From contig JAENWZ010000124.1 of assembly GCA_016649795.1 (NCBI GenBank), positions 1 through 6,662 on the forward strand: a DNA stretch of 6,662 bases. The letters run 5' to 3'. A program made the translations under genes and the position numbers. This document shows, piece by piece, positions 1 through 4,815 of the stretch (the stretch's first letter is position 1; every line of letters begins with the position of its first letter). Source of the stretch: Proteiniphilum sp. (GTDB lineage: Bacteria > Bacteroidota > Bacteroidia > Bacteroidales > Dysgonomonadaceae). The notes beneath the pieces were generated by a model. It worked only from the letters and a program-made list of their open reading frames with translations, did no database searches and had not been told where the DNA came from.

Positions 1-753
1 GAGAGAGCGGTGAGAGGAGACATCCCCGCGGGGAGAACGGAGTTCAGCATTAAAGGGGATATTCCCGACCCGGGATTGTTGCTGGGAGAAACACTGGCCG
101 GCTATCTCTCCCGTGCAGGATTGAAGATAGGCAAAGTGGAAACAGCCCGGGTGGACTATCTTTCAAAAATTTGCAGCTCAGAAAGATCAGCTAACTGTCA
201 AGTGGGGAAGGTCATTGCCACGAAAGCATCACGCACTATGAAAGAGATCATCCGCGAGGTGAATGTGGAAAGCAACAACCACTTTGCAGAACATCTGATT
301 CGTTCCATCGGGAGAAAGAGCAAAAGTGATATATACGAAGATGCGCTGGAGGCAGGTGTCTCCTACGTGCAGGAGTTCTGGAAAAGCAAAGGTATCACAA
401 CCACATCGCTGCAGATGCACGATGGCAGTGGCCTCGCACCCCAAAACGCGGTGAGCCCGCAATTTCTGACCGATCTACTGGGCTATATGTACAGCAGGAG
501 TGATCAGTCATCCGTTTTCTTCAATTCACTGCCGAAAGCAGGGCAGGAGGGAACGCTCAAATCATTCTTGAGGGACACAAAGCTGAGCGGCAAAATAGCA
601 GCCAAAAGCGGTAGTATCGGGGGAGTACAGTGTTATTCCGGCTATCTGATTGATGGAAGAAAAAAGTATGCATTCACCGTGATGGTGAACAAGTTCAATG
701 GCACACGTCCACAGGTGAGAAGGGCTATTGAACAGTTTTTACTGAGTTTGTGA
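1..753 (+). CDS. dacB: D-alanyl-D-alanine carboxypeptidase / PBP4 family (peptidase S13), C-terminal part
   Basis: This is the C-terminal half of a periplasmic penicillin-binding protein of the DacB/PBP4 type. The family removes the terminal D-Ala from peptidoglycan stem peptides or cuts cross-links. The frame is open from base 1, so the gene begins outside the window. The in-frame GTG at 10 has no sign of being the true start, because family-typical sequence (an IPxG segment followed by GDIPDP) runs right up to the edge. Numbering from that GTG, the S-x-N motif is S88-N89-N90 followed by HFAEHL, a DGSGL segment lies at 138-142, and the third active-site motif is K199-S200-G201 in an AAKSGSIGG context. 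KSG in place of KTG is a conservative variant. The catalytic S-x-x-K lies upstream, off the window. S13 proteins usually have about 450-500 residues, so roughly half is present. It ends at TGA 751-753 and converges on the FKBP gene. The family call is firm. Carboxypeptidase versus endopeptidase activity cannot be told from this. Confidence 0.9.
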   Translation, partial: ERAVRGDIPAGRTEFSIKGDIPDPGLLLGETLAGYLSRAGLKIGKVETARVDYLSKICSSERSANCQVGKVIATKASRTMKEIIREVNVESNNHFAEHLIRSIGRKSKSDIYEDALEAGVSYVQEFWKSKGITTTSLQMHDGSGLAPQNAVSPQFLTDLLGYMYSRSDQSSVFFNSLPKAGQEGTLKSFLRDTKLSGKIAAKSGSIGGVQCYSGYLIDGRKKYAFTVMVNKFNGTRPQVRRAIEQFLLSL

Positions 754-774
754 AAATTCCTCCGTGTGAAAACG

Positions 775-804
775 AAAGAGCCTGCATTCATTTGCAGGCT
801 CTTT
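775..804. terminator. Bidirectional Rho-independent terminator between dacB and the FKBP gene
   Basis: A perfect 12-bp inverted repeat, AAAGAGCCTGCA (775-786) and TGCAGGCTCTTT (793-804), encloses a 6-nt loop (TTCATT). The stem has a GC-rich core and A/T ends. Read on the plus strand the T-run at 802-805 finishes the stem, 21 bp after the dacB stop. Read on the minus strand the stem ends in TTT and is followed shortly by TTTT (complement of 769-772), just beyond the FKBP stop at 810. The symmetry and the position between two convergent genes suggest it ends both transcripts. This is inferred from sequence only. Confidence 0.85.
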
Positions 805-809
805 TGGCT

Positions 810-1355
810 TTATTCTACGATTGCAACCAGTTCAATTTCAAAAACCAGGGTGGTGTATGCCTGTATACTGCCGGAACCCGATTCACCGTATCCCAGCTTC
901 CAGGGAATCCATACTTCCCATTTGTCACCCACCTGCATATTTTGCAACGCGGTGGAGAATCCATCCACAGCACCATTCACTGCAAAGATACTGGGAATAT
1001 CATTTCTGTTTGAAGTAGAGTCAAAGATGATTTTATTGTATATGGAGTTATCCTTGTCGTCAGTATAGGTATCGGGCTTTGACCATTCTCTTTTAAACCA
1101 TCCGGTGTAGAGCACCTTCACCTGATCGGTAAAAAAGGGTGTTGCACCCTCTCCCGATTCAATCTCTTTGTACATAATATATCCGTTTCCGGATTGAGAA
1201 TTTAATTTTGTATATGCTGAGTTAGCAGCTATCGCCGCGAACTGAGCCTCGTTGTCCAGTTTCCACTTGTCGTCGAACGTCTCTGTTTCGTCGCATGACG
1301 AAATAAGGATGACGGCACTGATCATGAGTAATATGGATAGGTTTAATCTCTTCAT
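810..1355 (-). CDS. FKBP-type peptidyl-prolyl cis-trans isomerase, lipoprotein
   Basis: This 181-residue protein is a predicted lipoprotein with one FKBP domain, which would catalyse cis-trans isomerisation of Xaa-Pro bonds in exported proteins. Residues 1-20 form a signal peptide (KR, then a hydrophobic stretch) ending in the lipobox I-S-S-C, with the lipidated Cys at 21. The residues after Cys are acidic (DETET), which in some Bacteroidetes helps send lipoproteins to the cell surface, so outer-membrane or surface location is possible. A linker (about 28-65) precedes the FKBP fold (about 66-180). FKBP landmarks are YTG 83-85, F111-D112, DGF 131-133, LGYG 154-157 and the last strand TTLVFEIEL 168-176. 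The position of Trp59 in FKBP12 holds Phe133. The segment between YTG and FDS is 25 residues, against 7 in FKBP12. The ATG at 1355-1353 lies one base after the glyS stop with no clear Shine-Dalgarno sequence, so translation is probably coupled to glyS. Its client proteins are unknown. Confidence 0.9.
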   Translation of the reverse strand: MKRLNLSILLMISAVILISSCDETETFDDKWKLDNEAQFAAIAANSAYTKLNSQSGNGYIMYKEIESGEGATPFFTDQVKVLYTGWFKREWSKPDTYTDDKDNSIYNKIIFDSTSNRNDIPSIFAVNGAVDGFSTALQNMQVGDKWEVWIPWKLGYGESGSGSIQAYTTLVFEIELVAIVE

Positions 1356-1356
1356 T

Positions 1357-2904
1357 TTATTTAGATATTTGTTTTAGCAGATTTTTCATATCGGTTTTCT
1401 CAGCGATGGTACGTTGCAATGCATCGATGGAGACCCTTTCCTGTTCCATCGTGTCACGGTATCGGATCGTGACGGTGTTGTCTTCGAGCGTCTGATAATC
1501 GATGGTAGCACAGAAGGGTGTACCAATGGCATCCTGACGTCTATAGCGCTTGCCGATACTGTCTTTCTCATCATACTGACAGGCGAAGCTGAACTTGAGA
1601 TCATCTATGATCGCACGTGCTTTCTCCGGCAGACCGTCCTTCTTCACCAGCGGCAGGATAGCCAGCTTCACAGGCGCAAGGGCCGGGGGCAGCTTCAGTA
1701 ACACCCGGGTTTCACCATCTGCGAGGGTCTCCTCGCTATAGGATGCGGCCAGGACGGAGAGAAACATTCTGTCCACTCCGATGGAGGTTTCCACTACGAA
1801 CGGTACATACGATTTATTAAGTTCGGGATCAAAGTATTGCAGTTTTTTGCCGGAGAATTTCTCGTGCTGACTCAAATCGAAGTCGGTGCGTGAGTGAATA
1901 CCTTCCACCTCCTTGAATCCGAAAGGCATCTCGAACTCAATGTCGGTGGCAGCATTGGCGTAATGCGCGAGCTTGTCGTGATCATGAAAACGGTATTTGT
2001 TCGCGCCAAAACCAAGTGTCTGGTGCCATTTCATACGAATCGCCTTCCAGTGTTCAAACCATTTCAGCTCTTCTCCCGGTGCTACGAAGAACTGCATCTC
2101 CATCTGTTCGAACTCCCTCATACGGAAGATGAACTGACGTGCCACGATCTCGTTGCGGAAAGCTTTTCCGATCTGCGCAATTCCGAAGGGGATTTTCATC
2201 CGTCCTGTTTTCTGTACGTTCAGGAAGTTGACAAAGATTCCCTGTGCCGTTTCGGGACGAAGAAATACCTTCATAGCTCCGTCGGACGTGGAACCCATCT
2301 CGGTGGAGAACATCAGGTTGAACTGACGTACTTCAGTCCAGTTGCGGGTACCGCTAATGGGACAAACAATCTCACAATCGACAATGATCTGCCTGAGCTC
2401 CTCAAGGTTCTCGTCGTTCAGCGCTTTCGCAAAACGGGCATGGATCTCATCCCTTTTCTGCTGGTTCTCCAGCACACGGGGGTTGGTCTCACGGTACATC
2501 CTCTCGTCGAAAGTCTCACCGAAACGCTTGGCCGCCTTCTGCACCTCTTTCTCTATCTTATCGTCCTGTTTTGCCAGATGATCCTCGATAAGCACATCGG
2601 CACGGTAACGTTTTTTGCTCTCTTTATTGTCGATGAGCGGATCGTTGAAGGCATCTACATGTCCCGATGCTTTCCAGATGGTAGGGTGCATGAAGATGGC
2701 GGAATCAATCCCCACCACGTTCTCATTAAGCAATACCATGCTGTCCCACCAATATTTCTTGATGTTGTTCTTGAGTTCCACACCCATCTGACCGTAATCA
2801 TATACAGCTCCTAAGCCGTCATAAATTTCACTCGAAGGGAAAACATATCCGTACTCTTTGCTATGTGATACCAGTTTCTTAAAAACCTCTTCCTGTTGTG
2901 CCAT
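1357..2904 (-). CDS. glyS: Glycine--tRNA ligase, single-chain alpha2 type
   Basis: This cytoplasmic class II aminoacyl-tRNA synthetase charges tRNA-Gly with glycine using ATP. The full 515 residues are present, about the usual length for this single-chain type (also named glyQS), as distinct from the alpha2-beta2 enzyme of E. coli. Visible signatures are GLGAVYDYG at 30-38, WKASGH at 77-82, RPETAQG at 216-222, motif 2 from FRNEI 249-253 to REFEQMEMQFF 263-273, EGIHSRTDFDLSQH at 334-347 and motif 3 ETSIGVDR at 372-379. The C-terminal anticodon-binding domain starts near 409 (LAPVKLAILPLV) and runs to about 505. A charged helical insertion fills roughly 93-170. The CPxxG segment at 181-185 has Ser where some relatives have a second Cys, so a zinc knuckle is unlikely there. 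The ATG at 2904-2902 gives the normal N-terminus. The leader contains an inverted repeat and a short upstream ORF. It is the first gene of a two-gene unit with the FKBP lipoprotein. Confidence 0.97.
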   Translation of the reverse strand: MAQQEEVFKKLVSHSKEYGYVFPSSEIYDGLGAVYDYGQMGVELKNNIKKYWWDSMVLLNENVVGIDSAIFMHPTIWKASGHVDAFNDPLIDNKESKKRYRADVLIEDHLAKQDDKIEKEVQKAAKRFGETFDERMYRETNPRVLENQQKRDEIHARFAKALNDENLEELRQIIVDCEIVCPISGTRNWTEVRQFNLMFSTEMGSTSDGAMKVFLRPETAQGIFVNFLNVQKTGRMKIPFGIAQIGKAFRNEIVARQFIFRMREFEQMEMQFFVAPGEELKWFEHWKAIRMKWHQTLGFGANKYRFHDHDKLAHYANAATDIEFEMPFGFKEVEGIHSRTDFDLSQHEKFSGKKLQYFDPELNKSYVPFVVETSIGVDRMFLSVLAASYSEETLADGETRVLLKLPPALAPVKLAILPLVKKDGLPEKARAIIDDLKFSFACQYDEKDSIGKRYRRQDAIGTPFCATIDYQTLEDNTVTIRYRDTMEQERVSIDALQRTIAEKTDMKNLLKQISK

Positions 2905-2906
2905 AA

Positions 2907-2951
2907 TTAAAAATATGCATGTTTCAGTCTGTCACTCCATAGTGTAAACAT
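2907..2951 (-). CDS. Possible 14-codon upstream ORF in the glyS leader
   Basis: On the minus strand an ATG at 2951-2949 opens a short frame reading MFTLWSDRLKHAYF. It stops at TAA 2909-2907, two bases before the glyS ATG. An AAGGA sequence lies just upstream of this ATG, closer to a Shine-Dalgarno than anything directly in front of glyS. The frame starts inside one arm of the glyS leader hairpin and reads through the other. It has no glycine codon, so classic attenuation by stalling at Gly codons is unlikely. Ribosomes ending here could reinitiate at glyS. A frame this short can arise by chance, so expression is uncertain. Confidence 0.25.
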   Translation of the reverse strand: MFTLWSDRLKHAYF

Positions 2952-2953
2952 GC
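2917..2953 (-). promoter_or_regulatory. Inverted repeat / hairpin in the glyS 5' leader
   Basis: GCATGTTT (2917-2924) and AAACATGC (2946-2953) are perfect 8-bp inverted arms, 21 bp apart. In the minus-strand transcript a second 4-bp stem (CACT pairing with AGTG around an ATGG loop) can form inside, leaving a lopsided internal loop of 1 and 8 bases. The hairpin base is 12 nt upstream of the glyS ATG and well downstream of the proposed promoter, so it would be transcribed. It has no T-run and does not look like a terminator. It may affect ribosome access or mRNA stability, or it may be a protein-binding palindrome. It matches no riboswitch I recognise. Confidence 0.45.
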
Positions 2954-2993
2954 TTTCCTTGCTGATTTGTATCTGTTCATTTATTTCAACCTG

Positions 2994-3026
2994 CAAAGTA
3001 AACGGTTTTTTTCGAAATTCTGTCAA
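2994..3026 (-). promoter_or_regulatory. Putative Bacteroidetes-type promoter for glyS-FKBP
   Basis: Read on the minus strand, TTGACA (3026-3021) is followed after 20 bases by TACTTTG (3000-2994). The Bacteroidetes vegetative promoter is TTG or TTTG near -33 and TAnnTTTG near -7. The -7 element here is one base short of consensus (TAnTTTG). Transcription would start near 2985-2990, giving a leader of about 80-85 nt. This is a pattern match only. Confidence 0.45.
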
Positions 3027-3060
3027 CAGGAATGCTTAAAGATAAATAATGATGACCATT

Positions 3061-3094
3061 TTTGCGAAGCCTTTGCGGAAAAATTGTACTTTTG
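3061..3094 (+). promoter_or_regulatory. Putative Bacteroidetes-type promoter for the flippase gene
   Basis: TTTG at 3061-3064 and TACTTTTG at 3087-3094, an exact match to TAnnTTTG, are separated by 22 bases, at the long end of the spacing reported for this promoter class. Transcription would begin near 3100, about 40 nt before the ATG at 3139. Two similar octamers, TTTGCGAA (3061-3068) and TTTGCGGA (3072-3079), lie 11 bp apart in the upstream part, roughly one helical turn. They could be chance or a regulator site. Confidence 0.55.
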
Positions 3095-3126
3095 CATCTG
3101 TATCATATAGAACATCTTCAAAAATC

Positions 3127-3131
3127 AAGGG
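3127..3131 (+). promoter_or_regulatory. Shine-Dalgarno sequence that sets the flippase start
   Basis: AAGGG ends 7 nt before the ATG at 3139. It supports that start over the upstream in-frame ATGs at 3049 and 3052, which lie before the proposed -7 element and have no such site. Confidence 0.5.
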
Positions 3132-3138
3132 TAACAGT

Positions 3139-4635
3139 ATGGCAGGTGGAATGAGAACGTTGGCAAAGGAGACCTTTTTCTACGGTATGGGGAGCGTGCT
3201 CCCGAAGCTCCTGAGCTGGTTCCTCTCTCTCTACTGGGCGTTCGTATTGCCAAGAATCTCTGATATCGGGGTGCTGACCAACTTTTATGCGTGGGTGGCG
3301 CTCTTGCAGGTGATCCTCACTTACGGCATGGAAACGGGATTCTTCCGTTATGCCAATAAAGAGTCCAATCCCGCTAAAGTATTCTCCACCACCTTTATCA
3401 GTATCGCCTTCACCACACTGCTCTTCTTCATTGTAGCAATGCTTTTTCTCAAGCCGGTGGCCTTTGCCCTGGGAGGCGTCGAAATGAAACCGCACTATCT
3501 GGCACTTCTGGTGATGATTCTCTGTTTCGATGTGCTGGGTGCTATTCCCTTTGCCAATCTCAGGTTTAAGAAACGGCCCGTGCGTTTCGCCACGATCAAA
3601 ATGGCGAATGTGGTGCTGACTATTCTGTTCAATCTCTTCTTTTTTCTGGCATGTCCCTGGCTTAAGACAAAATTTCCCGGCAGCTTTGCCTGGTTCGATA
3701 TAAGTAAGGGTGTCGATTATATCCTTATCTCCAACCTCACCGCTTCCGTTATTCAGTTGCTGATGGTATCACCTGAGCTGAGGGTCCGCTTTACGTTCGA
3801 CAAAGTGCTTCTGCGCAAGATGTTAAAATACTCATTCCCAATTCTTATCCTGGGCATCGCAGGGATCCTGAATCAGACAGTGGACAAGATCGTATTCCCC
3901 TGGATCTATCCCGACAAAGCGAATGCTTTTACTGAGCTGGGAATCTATGGTCAGAACTTCAAGATCGCCATTATAATGGTGATGTTCACACAGGCGTTCC
4001 GGTACGCTTTCGAGCCGTTTATCTTCGCGAAGAACAGGGATGCTGCCGATGACCGCCAGTCGTTCAGCGATGCCACGAAATACTTTATCATCTTCGGATT
4101 GCTGATTTTTCTTGTGACCACCGGCTACATCGATATCATCAAGAAGCTGATTCCCCTGAAATATCATGTCGGACTGAAAGTTGTTCCCATCGTACTCCTT
4201 GGAGAACTCTTCTTTGGGGTCTATTTCAATCTTTCGCTCTGGTACAAGCTCACCGACCAAACGAAATGGGGCGCCTATATGTCACTGTTCGGCTTTGCCA
4301 TCACCCTGCTTATCAATATAATGTTTATACCTCACTTCAGTTATATGGCTTGCGCCTGGGCATCGTTCATCGCGAATCTGGCGATGATGCTGATTTCCTA
4401 TTTCCTGGGACAAAAAAACTACCCCATCCCCTACAATCTTAAATCGGCCGGGTTCTTCTTTCTGTTGTCGATGATCCTCTTTACAGGAATCACTTTAACC
4501 TATATGAATGTCGGCAATATTTGGCTTCGTTTGGGGATTAACAGCCTGTTTATCGCCACATACCTCTTTATAGTTTTGAAAAAGGAGTTATCTTTGCACA
4601 GCTTTCCGCTGATAGGAAAGTATTTTCGAAAATAA
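3139..4635 (+). CDS. Oligosaccharide / polysaccharide flippase family membrane protein (Wzx/PST-like, MOP superfamily)
   Basis: This 498-residue inner-membrane protein has about 14 predicted hydrophobic segments, near residues 12-36, 45-60, 83-105, 120-140, 152-172, 194-211, 233-255, 273-292, 313-330, 347-365, 378-397, 405-424, 436-454 and 461-480. The N-terminus (AGGMRTLAKETFFYGMGSVL) and the LTYGMETGFFRYANK segment near 60-74 are typical of Bacteroidetes polysaccharide biosynthesis proteins in the MOP flippase superfamily. These move lipid-linked sugars across the inner membrane. The start was set at ATG 3139, using the Shine-Dalgarno at 3127-3131 and a promoter whose -7 element ends at 3094. 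An earlier in-frame ATG at 3049 would add 30 residues resembling untranslated leader, not protein. ATG 3151 is another possible start. No glycosyltransferases or other polysaccharide genes are adjacent, so the substrate (O-antigen, capsule or another lipid-linked glycan) is unknown. A MurJ-like role cannot be excluded but the sequence does not point to it. Confidence 0.85.
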   Translation: MAGGMRTLAKETFFYGMGSVLPKLLSWFLSLYWAFVLPRISDIGVLTNFYAWVALLQVILTYGMETGFFRYANKESNPAKVFSTTFISIAFTTLLFFIVAMLFLKPVAFALGGVEMKPHYLALLVMILCFDVLGAIPFANLRFKKRPVRFATIKMANVVLTILFNLFFFLACPWLKTKFPGSFAWFDISKGVDYILISNLTASVIQLLMVSPELRVRFTFDKVLLRKMLKYSFPILILGIAGILNQTVDKIVFPWIYPDKANAFTELGIYGQNFKIAIIMVMFTQAFRYAFEPFIFAKNRDAADDRQSFSDATKYFIIFGLLIFLVTTGYIDIIKKLIPLKYHVGLKVVPIVLLGELFFGVYFNLSLWYKLTDQTKWGAYMSLFGFAITLLINIMFIPHFSYMACAWASFIANLAMMLISYFLGQKNYPIPYNLKSAGFFFLLSMILFTGITLTYMNVGNIWLRLGINSLFIATYLFIVLKKELSLHSFPLIGKYFRK

Positions 4636-4636
4636 G

Positions 4637-4661
4637 TATTAAGAATTAAGAATTAACAATT
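4637..4661 (+). repeat. A/T-rich heptanucleotide tandem repeat (AATTAAG)
   Basis: Starting two bases after the flippase stop, TATTAAG, AATTAAG, AATTAAC and a partial AATT follow in strict 7-bp register. There are about 3.5 copies with one or two changes. The period matches the separate CCTCAAA array 40 bp downstream. Function is unknown. Confidence 0.65.
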
Positions 4662-4686
4662 TGAAATAAAAACGCTGACAAAGTAT

Positions 4687-4770
4687 TCAGTGATAAGCTG
4701 ACCTCAAACCTCAAACCTCAAACCTTAAACCTCAGACCGCAGACCTCAGACCGCTGTCAGTGATAACTGA
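4687..4770 (+). repeat. Direct repeat TCAGTGATAA flanking the heptad array
   Basis: TCAGTGATAA occurs at 4687-4696 and again at 4757-4766. Each copy is followed by (G)CTGA, ending at 4701 and 4770, so each is an imperfect palindrome (in the second, TCAGT and ACTGA around GATA). The copies border the CCTCAAA array almost exactly on both sides. The second can also pair its TCAGTG with CACTGA at 4772-4777. No transposase or other mobile-element gene is present. Confidence 0.6.
4702..4757 (+). repeat. Heptanucleotide tandem repeat, CCTCAAA type, eight units
   Basis: In exact 7-bp register the units are CCTCAAA three times, then CCTTAAA, CCTCAGA, CCGCAGA, CCTCAGA and a diverged CCGCTGT. The left half is homogeneous. 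The right half alternates CCTCAGA and CCGCAGA, a 14-bp higher-order repeat. A 7-bp period is not a multiple of three and the array lies between genes, so it is not coding. It resembles in form the short tandemly repeated heptamers known from cyanobacterial intergenic regions, though the sequence differs. It sits 58 bp upstream of the peptidase start. Confidence 0.85.
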
Positions 4771-4815
4771 ACACTGATTGCTTAAAACGGAACATCAAAT
4801 ATTTAACATGATTAT

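Noticed and set aside
10..12. GTG as start of the carboxypeptidase
   Set aside because: The frame is open to base 1 with family-like sequence, and the essential S-x-x-K motif is missing from the window. The gene is cut by the edge and does not start here.
750..1068. Short plus-strand frames opposite the FKBP gene
   Set aside because: They are antisense to a gene with a clear lipobox and FKBP motifs and begin at or across the terminator hairpin.
1894..2814. Long open frame (306 codons) on the plus strand opposite glyS
   Set aside because: It lies wholly antisense to a clearly conserved synthetase gene, has no recognisable domain or ribosome site, and is the kind of open frame expected opposite a highly biased coding sequence.
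2905..3000. T-box or other known riboswitch for glyS
   Set aside because: The leader is only about 80 nt, has no T-box consensus or terminator/antiterminator pair, and the lineage is not one where T-boxes are usual.
4702..4757. CRISPR array
   Set aside because: The units are 7 bp and abut directly with no spacers. No cas genes are nearby.
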